A stretch of 64,000 nucleotides of DNA, taken from contig LUGG01000044.1 of NCBI GenBank assembly GCA_001683735.1, positions 222,360 through 286,359 on the forward strand, read 5' to 3'. The position numbers were made by a program, and so were the translations under genes. The notes under the pieces were generated by a model. It saw only the letters and a list, made by a program, of their open reading frames with translations. It was not told the DNA's origin and did not search any database. Shown piece by piece: positions 1 through 11,288 of this stretch (the first letter of the stretch is position 1; each line of letters begins with the position of its first letter). Source of the DNA: Grifola frondosa. Taxonomy: Eukaryota > Basidiomycota > Agaricomycetes > Polyporales > Grifolaceae.

Positions 1-694
1 GTGCCAAAAGCGAGCAAGCTTAAGAAGAGGTCTCGCCACATGAAAAACAAGACTTCTTCGAGGTTATGCGCGCCTGTGATATCGAACGACTTAATACGCT
101 TTCCCGACTTGCGTTTTAGCGTCACCGGAATGTACATCTGAGTGAACGAACACCTGCAACTGTTAGGAAAATCAGCCCCAGGTGAATACAAGAAAAGGGG
201 AGCTGCACACACCCTGACCGTGCGCTGCTTATATGGTCAAGAGTGGTAACAATAAAGACTAGACATCGGTGCGCCTGAATGAAGTCGACATTGTACTCAT
301 ATACAACGCTCCAGATATCACTCAGCCAGTTTGTCAAACTTTCTACCGTCTCGTTGAGAAGCTCATGTTTGTGCGAGCGTTCTTTGACGAATGAGCGTTT
401 TGCGTCTTTATGAAGTTCGTCCAGTAATGCGTCGATCTCGATTTTCTTCGCTTTGAGGTCCAATGAAGGTAGTCCGGCGTGTCGCTTCTTGAGTCGAACA
501 GCTGTGCCAATCACTTTCTTGTATCGGGTCTTATCGACGTGGTTCAGGAGTGGGATGAGGTGTTTCTCTACCAAGGCTTGCTGAGCATCGGCAGGCAGAG
601 AATCATATATGGCAGCGAATCTACGACTCGTCAGGGTGTCTCGCCATCGGAGGTCTATGATCGTACAATACTCACTTGGAGCTGGGCAAGCTGG
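1..694 (-). CDS. Conserved hypothetical protein, partial (3' end outside window)
   Basis: I do not recognise this protein. A frame open from about 694 down to 219 reads a charged, helix-rich sequence (motifs RWRDTL, ALVEKHLIPLLNHVDKT, LDELHKDAKRSFVKERSHK, LTNWLSDIWSVVYEYN). It is joined by a 65-bp GT..AG intron (218-154) to an exon that runs off the window at base 1 (YIPVTLKRKSGKRIKSF, LEEVLFFHVARPLLKLARFW). The splice phases agree, which supports both exons. No ATG is in frame: a 60-bp intron candidate ending near 658 (GTGAGT donor, ATAG acceptor) probably separates an earlier exon that I could not fix. It is transcribed away from RFC1, so the two may share the region 700-1050 as promoter. 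No signal peptide or catalytic motif is visible. Confidence 0.6.
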
Positions 695-1053
695 CTATCA
701 TATCGGCTACTCACAGTTAATTGTCAGGCCAACGGTGGGTCCAACTCACAACACTTGCACACAGAAAGAGCTCCGAAAATCGCAGATATAGACAGGGGTA
801 TAACTGTCTTCCAGCCAGCAGGGTGTCAAGCGAAGAGATGAGAATCGCGGTACAATTCTACCTTGACTCTTGAGTCGACGGTTCGAAAGCAGGAGTCACT
901 CGTGTCACGTTACCTCGTTACACTCTTCGTCACTCTTTGTGACAATCCGCGTCGCCGCGTGCTGACGCGCTCGACTTGAAGTCAAGGCGTGTCACAGTGG
1001 TCGGACAATCCTCTGTAGTGTTTAATCGTCCTGTCTCAAACTTTCACGCATAA

Positions 1054-4000
1054 ATGGCCTCCAATAAGACCAAACCTGTGGCGAAAACTCACGGCGGGGA
1101 TATTCGGGGTTCTTTGGTGCAGGGAGTAGCCAGCAATCACATGTGGGTCCTGGTTGCAATGCATTTAGGACTTGTCTACTCATGTTCAATCACAGAAGTT
1201 GAAAAGTGAACGCGTAATGGAAGACGACGACGACGATCGACCCGTACTACAATCCCTGAAGCGCAAGAAGCCGGCGGTACTGATATCTAGCGACGATGAA
1301 GACCAGGACATAAAGAAGGTCTCTCCACCCAAGAAGAAGCACGCTGTTAGCGTGGCTTCAACCTCAAAGGCGACAGGCAGCCCAGCAAAGCCAAAGCCAA
1401 AGGCTAAAGAAGTTCGTTCCCGTAGAGCAAGCACCTCGACGAAGAAGAAGACCAACGATGACGATTTCGTGGTATCCGACAATGATGAGGATGAGGATTT
1501 CGAGATGAGTGAAGACGATGACGACGTTAAGGAGAAGGGAAAGTCCAAACGACCTGCCAAGAAATCGGCCATCAAGCATGAAATCGCAAAGAGTGCTAGC
1601 AAAGCTAGACCACACGCCAAAGTTGAAGACGTGGACGTTGAGGACAAGCCCAAGGCGGAGTTTAAGTATGTACACTATCGTCTCATCGACAGCGACTAAT
1701 GTACGCAAAGCTGGGCTGCGGCGAAGGCTGCCAGAGCAGCAGGTCCTATTGCTTCAGGATCTAAGGAGGTTCCAGAGCCTGCCGACCCCAACTGTTTGGC
1801 GGGTCTTTCATTCGTTTTCACTGGCGAGCTTAGTAGCTTCTCTCGTGACGACGTCGTAGAAATGGCGAAGCGATATGGCGGGTGCGAATTTCAATATGTC
1901 AGCGCAACATTTTCTCATCCTATTTCTAGACGTGTTGTGGGACAGCCGTCATCTAAGACATCGTACGTCGTTCTTGGCTCTGACGCGGGCCCCCGAAAGC
2001 TCGAAGCGATCAAAAAGAATAAGCTTGCCACTCTTGATGAGGACGGTTTCCTGAACTTGATCGCCACACGTGTTCCCAACGAGGCCTCGCTTGATGAGAA
2101 GACAAAGAAGAAGATGGAGAAGAAAAAGAAGCTATCCGACAAAGTGCGAAAGAGATGGAACAAAGAGAGATCAAAGCCATGAAGGCCAGCGCCAAGGCCG
2201 GGAGGTAGGTTTCCGTGATTCCGCTGTATATAGTGCTAACTTGAGTCCAGCTCGAAGCCCGATGCTTCAACACAATTGTGGACAGATCGATATGCCCCAC
2301 AGACTTTGAAGGAGATTTGCGGCAACAAGGGCCAGGTGGAGAAGCTGCAACAGTGGCTGCATGAATGGTTCGTCTGGTTTTGAATTGTCACCCGTCGATA
2401 ATAACTTGAATGTACCACAGGTCCTCGAGTCTACATTCGGACTTCAAGAAGCCTGGCAAGACTGGCATGAACATCTATCGTGCTGTCATGATTACTGGTC
2501 CACCTGGAATTGGCAAAACCACTAGCGCTCACTTATGTGCAAAATTAGAAGGTTTCACTCCAATTGAGCTGAATGCCAGTGAGCTCGCAGCAAGAAGCTG
2601 GTTGAGGTGAGTGATATTCCAACTTGCATATTAATAACTCATTATCGGATTTTGCCAACTCCGCTTATAGAATAGCACGAATATATCCAATACGTCTCTT
2701 GACGGGTGGATGACGGGTGGGCATGTCAGTAACGGACGATTTTTTTTTTGGTTCATCTGCTGAGATAAGGCTCGTAGATGACGAATGCTGCCGGTGTCAC
2801 CATTACAGATAATTCATGCTTGATCATGGACGAGGTAGATGGTATGTCTGCGGGCGACAGAGGTGGTATCGGAGCTTTGACTGCGCTAATCAAGAAAACA
2901 AAGGTAATACACGGCGATATCTTGCCATTCCTTGAGGAGGACTCTAATCCTACATTCACAGATACCCATCATATGTATTGCCAATGATCGGGGAGCCCAG
3001 AAACTTAAGCCACTATTGAACTCGACTTTCAATCTCACATTTAAGCGGTAAGCCCTCGGATGTCTTCTCGATAGGGAAGTCTTTTTAAATCCCCCTTAGG
3101 CCAGAAGCGACTGCTATTCGTTCCAGAATCCTCAGTATTGCCTTCAAGTGAGTTCATTGCGTCCTTTTTGCGATGCATTTGTTCATGACGCTTGGTTCTC
3201 AAAGAGAGAAGATGAAGATCCCTGCCAATGTAGTTGATCAATTGGTTATGAGTTCTCAATCAGATATTCGCCAGGTTATCAACATGCTCTCGACTTGGAA
3301 GTTATCGAGTAACACGATGGACTTCGATGAGGGCAAGGCATTGTAAGCCAATGGCTTGCTGCTGCATCCTCCCATCTCGATGCTAACGATGTTTTGGTCG
3401 TCGATAGAGCCAAGATGAATGAGAAGTACTCCGTAATGACACCGTTCGGTGTGATCAACAAGATGCTTGGCCCTTACACTTTCTCACCAACGTCTCGCGA
3501 GACACTTGGCGACAAGATAGAGTTGTACTTTCATGATCCATCATTTGTCCCGCTGTTCGTACAGGTAAGTGTGACCCATGTTCAAAGAATGCGCTTTTTG
3601 TAGAACGTCATCACGTCCGCAGGAGAACTATTTGAAAACACAACCTGCGAGAATTAGGGGTTTAGATGGACCTGAGAAGGCATTAAAGCACTTAGAGCTA
3701 ATGGAGAAAGCGTCCGCGTCCCTTTCTGACGGCGACATCGTTGATAGTCTCATCCACGGGTACGTACATCTATATCTATACATCATTTGCATTCTGACAA
3801 TCGTTGACAACGTCCATTTCTAAAGGCCAGAGCACATTGGTCACTTATGCCCCTCCACGCGGTTTGTTCCACTGTACGGCCTGCTTCATTTCTATATGGC
3901 ATGGGTGCTGGATACGGAGGGCCTAATGCAATGTCATTCCCGCAGTAAGTATTCCGTCAAGAGTGCATCATATGAATTGACGGTCGTTTCAAAATTAGAT

Positions 4001-4757
4001 GGCTAGGGCAAAATTCGAAGCAGAACAAATTGAATCGACAGCTGACAGACATACAGGCCCGTATGCGGTTGAAGGTCTCAGGAGACAGGCCGGAGATCCG
4101 ACGATCCTATATCCCTGCGCTATTCCCGCACATAGTGCAACCATTAATGGACCAAGGCGCTGTTGGTACTCTTGTTTGATTGTGACGACTAATACTGACT
4201 CGAATGTTCTCTACCAGAGCGCTGTCGATGAGGTAATCAGCCGTATGGACGAATACTTCCTTACTCGAGAGGACTGGGACACCATAGTCGAGCTGGGCCT
4301 GGATCAATACAAGGATAGTGTCGTCTTAAAGAAGATATCGACTGCGACAAAGACGTCCTTCACGAAGAAGTGAGACCATGTCACATGCAAAGGTTCGACC
4401 CCGCTGACGCTGTGACGATACACAGATACAATTCTCGTGATCATCCTATCGCATTCCACAAAGCAGAATCATTGGGCAAAGTCCCAAAGAAGATCGCTGC
4501 GGCAGGCCCAGTGCCTGACTTAGAGGAAGCTTTCGACGTACGTGATAAATTATCAATAATCGCCCCTAGTATTGATTTTCCTCCAATAGTTTGATGACGA
4601 CGTGGACGTCGTTGACGAGTCAGAGGACAAGAACGGCTCTAATAACGATGCTGACCACGACAGTTTGATCAAGGCTACCAAACAGAAGGGCAAGGCCTCC
4701 ACGCAGAAATCTGCGATGGCCAAAGGAAAGAGCCGGGCAAATGCCAAGAAGGGATAG
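1054..4757 (+). CDS. RFC1: Replication factor C large subunit (clamp loader), frameshifted
   Basis: Large subunit of the nuclear five-subunit RFC complex that loads PCNA at primer-template junctions. About 18 exons with introns of 45-80 bp give a product near 914 aa after frame repair. Order: acidic/Lys-rich N-terminus; FNWAAAKAARAAG; one BRCT domain (about residues 205-290, FVFTGEL, YGGRVVGQPSSKTSYVVLG); AAA module with TDRYAPQTLKEICGNKGQ, Walker A GPPGIGKTT, Walker B CLIMDEVDG and IANDRGAQKLKPL; then the RFC1-specific C-terminal domain and a basic Lys/Ala tail. Start: first ATG, reading MASNKTKPVAKTHGGDIRGS. Oddities: single-base losses break the frame at the A-run 2123-2127 and at 2578-2586, between ELNAS and RSKKLVE. 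A third likely loss is near 3833, just before HWSLMPLHAV, though a donor 4 bp downstream would also keep frame there. The identity is secure because order and motifs match the family throughout. Confidence 0.95.
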
Positions 4758-4820
4758 AAACGCCTACACGTCGGATATTTGACCATTGTTTTGTATATTG
4801 CTTTGTTTCTGCAATTCTGA

Positions 4821-5180
4821 TCATTGACATATGCTCCTCTGTCGTGGAACTACCCTCCATTGAGATGGTTTCGAATCACGGTGGCGGGTGGCATCTGGGC
4901 GAGTTTTCGTTCCTTTTGGGATATAAAGAAGCTCGTCATCATCCTGACGGACCGGATGGTCCTCCTCGTCAGATGGACTCCATTTCATCCGCCTTCTGCT
5001 TCCGCCTGGAACCTGTAAATGGTTTGTGAATTGCTGATTGCTTCTTATCAAAATTAGAGCCACCAGGTGCTGTGGCAGCTTTCTTCCTCTGGCTTTGGGG
5101 TATGAAGAAACGAGAATTCTTCAAACGTCGCTGGAACGCCACGTCGTAGTCTGCGCATTTCATTCACCATACGCGTATTT
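4821..5180 (-). CDS. Possible small two-exon gene convergent with RFC1
   Basis: A weak call. On the minus strand a 50-60 bp GT..AG intron (about 5072-5013) joins two short open stretches. Depending on which of two adjacent acceptor AGs is used, the product is a 45-residue peptide (MVNEMRRLRRGVPATFEEFS, then FLHTPKPEEE) or a basic protein of about 95 residues ending at 4821. Neither resembles a protein I know. The gene would lie tail to tail with RFC1, about 60 bp from its stop. It could equally be chance. Confidence 0.25.
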
Positions 5181-5675
5181 CTGTAGGACGAGTAAGAGGT
5201 TAGCTGGGCATCGTACTTGCCTCAGCGCCAGGTGCGCGGGCAGCGGTACGGTCAGGTCACGTGATCGCGTTTTCAACAGAAAAGGTGCAAATTTTTAATT
5301 CAGTGTTCATGAAGTACTACGCAATGATAACAAGTACTGGTACCAACACAAGATGCCCAATATTCATGGTGTGAGAAACTGTAAGCAATTATATGAAGTT
5401 ATATATGAACAGGTGGACTGATCCCATCTTCATCGCGGGCTGAAGGTTTGTTTGGATTGCGACTGACGCCCAGACGCGTCCGGTACCCTTAATATTGTGC
5501 TGGTCTCAATTGAAATCGGATTTGCGGCATTTTCGGAATTGGAATACGCGTTGGCCCGTTATCCTGCAGGCTCTTTATTCTTTCTCTTCCGCTCCAGATG
5601 TCGATCCTCCAACACTCTCCGACCCGAAGACAGGACGGAAGGGACAGAAGGTACGGAAGGCTGGTACGTACATGT

Positions 5676-5683
5676 CTATAAAA
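5676..5683 (+). promoter_or_regulatory. TATA box of the aspartic protease gene
   Basis: CTATAAAA lies about 80 bp upstream of the protease ATG (5764), a spacing common for strongly expressed fungal genes. It is assigned from sequence and position only. Confidence 0.5.
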
Positions 5684-5763
5684 ACAGTGGGTTATGGAGG
5701 ATAATCTGCACCATTCCTCTTCCATTTTATCTACGGATCACATCTCCTCAGTGATTTCTTACT

Positions 5764-7175
5764 ATGTGCTTGACCACAACCTTTGCACTCTCTGCACTTT
5801 GCCTTCTCTCTGTCGCCTCTCCGGTGGAGCGTCGTTCCGGAGGTTTGAAAGTCGCTCTCAAAAAACGGAGCGATTTCATCACACCATCTGGTGTTGTTGA
5901 TACGAGAGCCCTTCAAGGACATCTGGCCCAAATATCCACGTACGATATCCTCCTTCAGATATTTTGGGCGACTTACTGATGTTCTTGTCACTACCATTAG
6001 AAAATACCAAAAGGGCTTTGCCGCCTTCGAGCTAAATATGGGAGAGGCTCATCCGCTGGCCGGGAACAACCTTCTGAGAAAAAGGTTTGCTGCTGAGCAG
6101 CTTACCGATGACGGCGAGCACATGTGGCAGGGTGATATCTCTGTCGGCACTCCACCGCAGACGTATACTGTCGACTTCGACACTGGAAGCAGTGATCTCT
6201 TCCTTCCTGGTCCTCATTGCGATTACCGGTGCAAGGATCACAAAGTATACGATCCCTCCGCCAGTTCTTCTTCGAAAAACCTGTTCAGATCGTTCGCACT
6301 TGGTTATGGCGATGGTTCGGAGGTAAAGGGTGAACAGTTTTCAGATAGTGTACAGTTCTCCGGCCTCACTGTGAGTCACTCATTAACTTGACTGGGCGAA
6401 AAATTTCCTGACTGAGATTGTACAGGCCACTGCGGTCACGCTGGGCGTGTCAACAGACTACTCCTCAGGCTTTGCAAAGAACGCATTTACTGCTGACGGC
6501 TTGATGGGAATGGCCTTCAAATCGATATCTGCATTTCCCGCCGATCCATTCGTTTCAAGCCTTGCGACGCAAAACCAGATCGAGGATGCTGTATTCGCAT
6601 TTAAGCTCGCCAAGGAAGGCTCAGAGCTGTCTTTAGGCGGGTATAATCCTGCGTTGTTCACCGGTGACATCGTATATACTCCAGTAACCAAAGAGGTTAG
6701 TCAAAACACACTTCAAATTTTACAGACGCTCAAATCTATTTGTCAACGATAGGGTTACTGGCAAGTCAGTATGGACTCCATTTCTACCAACGGCACCCAC
6801 GCATTCGAACATGTCCCCGCTATCATCGATACTGGCACTACCCTCATCATTGCCGACAAGGAGAGTGTCGATGCCATCTACGCTGGAATTCCTGGTGCCA
6901 AGGACGCCTCGCACACCATCGCACCGGGGTTCTATACCGTCCCTTGCGATGCCATTCCGACGGTCAGCTTAACATTCGGCGGGAAGACGTTCGACGTAAA
7001 GCCAGAACTATTCAACCAAGGTCCTGCGGGACCGGAGGATTCTTCAGATTGCATTGGTGGCATCAGTGCATTGGAGGGCCAGGAATTTTGGATCGTTGGG
7101 GACGTATTCTGCAAAACGGTTGTATACCATCTTGACATGAAGAATAGCCAAGTTGGCTTCGCGGCTCTTGCATAA
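5764..7175 (+). CDS. Secreted pepsin-like aspartic protease (family A1, polyporopepsin-like)
   Basis: Acid endopeptidase secreted for extracellular protein digestion. Four exons (5764-5939, 6001-6370, 6426-6695, 6753-7175) encode 412 aa with consistent phases and no frameshift. Signal peptide MCLTTTFALSALCLLSVAS is followed by a propeptide of about 70-80 residues with basic pairs (KKR, RKR) suited to processing. First catalytic Asp in VDFDTGSSDLF, flap region LGYGDGSEV, second catalytic Asp in AIIDTGTTL, and the late motif FWIVGDVF. Length and motif spacing are normal for the family, which has many paralogues in wood-decay fungi. Its substrate preference cannot be read from the sequence. A TATA box stands upstream, and the secreted-peptide gene that follows on the other strand converges on it. 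Confidence 0.95.
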
Positions 7176-7369
7176 TTTTACAGGCCGATTTGATTCCTTT
7201 AATGAATGTGTGACGCGCTATGCCATTACTTATCGGTAAACACTCGTGCATTTGCCACAAAGTGAACCTGGCTTTTACATTCGATAATCGAGGTAATGTT
7301 ACAAGCGTACTGTCCAATTCCCATAGCACTCCAAGCGTGCTGCAGGAATGTAGTGATACATGATACCAT

Positions 7370-8696
7370 TCAAACACAAGCGGAAGAGAGTTGATTTTCA
7401 TATTTGAAACAAACAAGCAGCGAACCAAGAGAAGATCGTTTACGAGAAAAATCTGCAAGCCACATGATTAACGATAGTAACTTCGTAATTGTATTATGCT
7501 TACCGTATCGCCTCATCTCAAGTCCTGGAACGGCTATCGCCACGGTCACCGAGTCACCATGTTTCCTGCGAGTAAGCTGCACAGCGATTAAGTTCGAATA
7601 AGCATTCGAGAGCACATAGATGGGGGCGTACCGCACTCCTGCTGTCTCCACGACCACGCTCGCCGGAATCACCATGGCGCCTTCTGGTCAGCTGGAAATT
7701 ACTTATGAACATTCATTGCGGACTGTGGATCACAATTCTTACCGCGCTCCTACTATCACCCGACCACGCTCGCCAGAATCCCCGTGGCGCCTTCTGGTCA
7801 ACTAGAAATCACTTATAAGCAATCGCCGTAAAGGCTTTGGAGGGAATGCTTACTGCACTCCTGCTGTCACCACGGCCACGCTCACCAGAATCGCCATGGC
7901 GCCTGCGTTCCAGCTAAGGATCATGTTGTCATTAGCAGCATGTACGCAGGGTTACTTCATGATACTCACCAAGCTTCTACTGTCGTTGCGACCACGCTCT
8001 CCAGAATCGCCATGGCGCCTACGTTCCAGCTATGATGTCATGGTATCATTAGCCGCATATCGCAGGTTTAATTCATGATACTCACCACGCTTCTACTGTC
8101 GTTACGGCACGTTCTCCAGAGTCTCCGTGGCGCCTCCTCTCCAGCTGTGGCGGTTGATCAATGCTAGTGCAACAAAATAGAATAGATATTTCACCCACAA
8201 CGCTTCTGCTGTCATTGCGGCCACGCTCCCCGAGTCTCCGTGACGCCTCCTCTCCAGCTGTTGAGGTTGGTCAGAACTAGTACAATATAACAAAGGAGAC
8301 ACATGGACAAGCTCCTGCTGTCATTGCGCTCGCCGGAGTCGCCGTGGCGCCTACGTTCCAGCTAAGGTATTTTTAAACACCAGCTGGAGAAAGGTGAATG
8401 TCCATTGAACTTACAGTGCTCCTGCTGTCGTGGCGACTTCCGTCGCCGTGTCTCGGGTCCCTGATTTCGACAGGACAGGGCTTCGGCCACGGAACGGCAG
8501 GTCGACTACGTCGATAGCCTTGCCCACCAAGAGTTCATTTCCTGCGACCAAAGCAGGGTTCGGGACCTGAAAAATATATTCATATGTTTATAATTCATTC
8601 AATGAAACAATGGAAAGCAACATACACCGGTAATGCAGCAACGGAGGAAACGACCGCCGCAATAACGAAGAGGACAAAGTTCTGCTTGAACTGCAT
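7370..8696 (-). CDS. Secreted repeat-peptide precursor with one repeat per exon (candidate kexin-processed protein)
   Basis: Not a family I can name. Exon 1 (8696-8628) is a clean signal peptide, MQFKQNFVLFVIAAVVSSVA then ALP. Exon 2 (8566-8415) adds a spacer (VPNPALVAGNELLVGKAIDV) and ends in a first repeat. Seven further exons (8361-8309, 8257-8199, 8144-8086, 8029-7970, 7913-7854, 7801-7743, 7691-7632), each 53-60 bp, each encode one copy of a repeat like LERRRHGDSGERGRGDSRSA. A diverged ninth copy (LTRRKHGDS) starts at 7576 and leads to the stop near 7370. Each repeat carries an RRR site, so a Golgi kexin protease could release identical short peptides, as in fungal kexin-processed and RiPP precursors; this is inference. 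Exons from 8257, 8144 and 7801 lack one base against the others, and exon 2 needs a frame change before its repeat, so the mature frame is reconstructed, not directly open. Confidence 0.65.
7571..8455 (-). repeat. Tandem exon-plus-intron repeats, period 104-116 bp, nine copies
   Basis: Repeat starts at 8361, 8257, 8144, 8029, 7913, 7801, 7691 and 7576, plus the end of exon 2. Each unit is an exon of about 60 bp followed by an intron of about 50-58 bp. Neighbouring introns are alike too (for example donors GTGAGTATCATGAA after 8086 and 7970), so whole exon-intron units were duplicated. Two subfamilies show: LE copies on the 5' side and LT copies on the 3' side. Confidence 0.85.
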
Positions 8697-8815
8697 GATG
8701 TTTAGTTGGAGAATTTGAGATTGAAGTTAAGAGGCTGGAGAGGGCGAGTTGGATGCACTGAAGAAGTATTCACTAGAGCTTCAAGGCTGAGCTGAACTCG
8801 ATGAAAGACGTCCAG

Positions 8816-8825
8816 CCTTTATACG
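8816..8825 (-). promoter_or_regulatory. TATA box of the repeat-peptide gene
   Basis: Minus-strand CGTATAAAGG, about 120 bp upstream of the ATG at 8696. Confidence 0.45.
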
Positions 8826-8829
8826 AATC

Positions 8830-11288
8830 AGTGCAAGGTGCCCAGAGGATGATTAACAAATGTCGTTCTAAATTTTATACAGGATGTACTCACGCTAAAG
8901 ACTCTTTTGTCTTAAGGTAATCAGACATGGCGCAGCATGGTGCCTTGGCATTGAGAAAAATCGTTGTGTCCAAGCACAAAGTTGGAGCATTCGCAGCAAC
9001 GCTCTCAGCGACAAAACAAGTCTTGGCGTGACGGTGAGAGGCTAACGCCACAAAAAGTAAGAACATTGCGATGCTTCCCTTCGAACGACTGAAGCTGTGT
9101 ATTGTCGATCAAGTTGTGCTGTGTGACCAAGCTTAAGTATATTCCAGTATACTTATCAGATATGATGGCTTGATGATCGGTGTTTCCGTGGCAATCCCGC
9201 TGAGTTGAATGTGATTGTTCGAACTACTTCCGCCGGGTCTCAAGTGCAACCTGTTCAAGGTTCGAGAGTTAGTACCACCTTCAGACGGAAGGTATTTGAG
9301 CATGCTTTATTCAGCATATAGAGGCACCGACGTGCATATTCTTCTATAGTAACTTTTAACACATTGGTGTTCCGCATCAGCTAGCGGTAGCATGGAATAA
9401 AGGTTGACTCTTGAGTCTTGACCGCGCTTCTGATTCCGCATTTCCCGTACTGGTGGCTTGGCTTCTGAGAAATAGCAGGAATTTCCTGCTGCGCATATGG
9501 GATGACCGCAGAAGCGGTCTGGGAAAGTTGGCCGAGGAAGCGGGCGTTTAACTGTCCACAGAGCCTTGCGGCCAAAATCTGATGAGGCGTGACCTGCAGC
9601 ATGACAGTCATGATTTTCAGCAATCTTCGTCATCTAATCCAATGTCCTTATGTATATGTACGTTGCATTCAGACTTTCCAGTTCATAATTCCGATAATGA
9701 CTGAACAGGTCAGAATCTACCACTTGTGCCGCCGAAACCATCGTGTGTCTCTAATTTTCTGCTCATAACTCTCATGACCGACTCCGAGGGTCTGGGATGT
9801 TTCCACCATCCTGGATTTCTCACACGGATCCAATATTCATGACTGCGCTTTTCGCAATAAGTTCTGGGTATGCCTTCATCGCGAAGTAAATGTGATGCTC
9901 ATGTGTTCCTCAATCAGGACCAGTTTCTAACACGGGCCTTTCTCGCATGTTGTTCATGCCGCTTTTCATGTGAACGACTGGCAAATTTGACATATACTAA
10001 GTTGACTTAGCCTTTGTTTGCCGTTGATCTTGCTGCCTTGGTCAACCAAGTTTGCTCACACATTTCAGCGTGTAATTTCTGCACACGCGTCCCGAAATTG
10101 GTCTCGAACTCTCCGTTATCCTCGGCTTCAAATGCTCACCCAGAACATCTGTGACAATACGAATGCAGGTAAGTAAATCTGAATGATTCATCAGTGCATC
10201 CTCATGCTTCCGATATTGCAGTGGTTATACTGCGTAGCCATCGGGCTGGTCTGGTGACTTGGCCGTTATATCCTACCTCATCATAGAATGAGTATGTCGA
10301 CATCCGCGTTTTCTTGGACGGCCTCACGGTACGCTCTTGGTGAATGTCATGGCCTTGCGCCCTTTCGCGTAATTGTACTTTGCTTGAGCTATTCTCCATA
10401 TAGCGTCGGAATCGGGGCTTTCACTGTCCGTACAGACGGTTGTGTGACCTCTAGGAAATCTATGACGGTAATCATGTGCAGTTCAAAAGGAACTCTTTCC
10501 ATGGTGTAATTTTGTCGCCGTATCTTCCGCGGACTTACAAGTAAGTCGCTATAATCTGATATAATAAATATATGCTTACATCCGTACCTCGAGTCACAGC
10601 TGTAGTTTATCTATCGGGAGCCCTGTGTTCCGTTCGGGGCTTGTTTTGTCCGCCAAGGTCATAGCCACAGTTATATTCGTCATCTGTCGAGCTCATGGTG
10701 ATATGTTTGAACATATCGACGTTCCCAGGACCCTGTCTTGGGTGTCATTTGTCTCAACAGCAACATCTATTCCGCCAAAATGTTGTTGCCCTGCCCAATT
10801 GACAAGTTATTCGATGCATTGCTGACAGCATGAACCACTACATAGGCCCCACACTGTCGTCTTGGCGAATACCAGAGATAGATACTCCGGCTGAACGACT
10901 ACATCGCACGCCAGGAGCCGTGAGGTCTGTCATTTTGTCTGACGAATTTGAGACAAATAACCAATTTATTACTAGGTACAATCCGATGCCGAGGTATCCA
11001 TGGTATATGTTATATGCTGAGAACGGGAACGATAACATAACAACAATCGATCATAAATAACAGGACGAGAGGACGTTTCGAGAGCTTGGAAGACCAGAAA
11101 AAGACAACTATACGGCCCAAATTTGTGTTAGCAAACAAGACCGAACGACGTTGAAGAGCTTTACCTGTGTAGAATATGTCCGACGATATCTAATACTCTT
11201 ACTCTTATTCCATGTCATACTGGGTCATGAGGCTTATAACTTGGGGGAGATCTTCCCTCTCCATCGACTCTTCTCTCCTGAAACGAAA
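8830..11288. other. Gene-poor stretch, no gene supported
   Basis: Only short open frames occur, with no splice structure or recognisable motif. The longest (minus strand, 9633-9307 and 9623-9381) overlap each other in two frames, which argues against coding. It may hold the promoters of flanking genes or decayed sequence. Confidence 0.5.

Noticed and set aside
870..900. GTTCGA-containing sites checked as tRNA B boxes (also near 4391 and 9260)
   Set aside because: No matching A box or cloverleaf at the right distance; no tRNA gene found in the window.
1172..1708. Minus-strand frames opposite the acidic RFC1 N-terminus
   Set aside because: Mirror images of Asp/Glu/Lys-rich codons giving Ser/Leu-rich frames; the plus-strand RFC1 exon explains them.
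5764..7175. Possible horizontal origin of the protease or alcohol oxidase
   Set aside because: Both have many short introns and motif patterns normal for basidiomycetes; nothing suggests transfer.
7571..8455. Regular repeats considered as a CRISPR array
   Set aside because: Eukaryotic setting, repeats of about 60 bp that encode a peptide, spacers that are similar introns with GT..AG ends, and a signal-peptide exon upstream.
9307..9633. Two overlapping small minus-strand frames
   Set aside because: They overlap in different frames, lack splice sites and homology cues, and sit in otherwise empty DNA.
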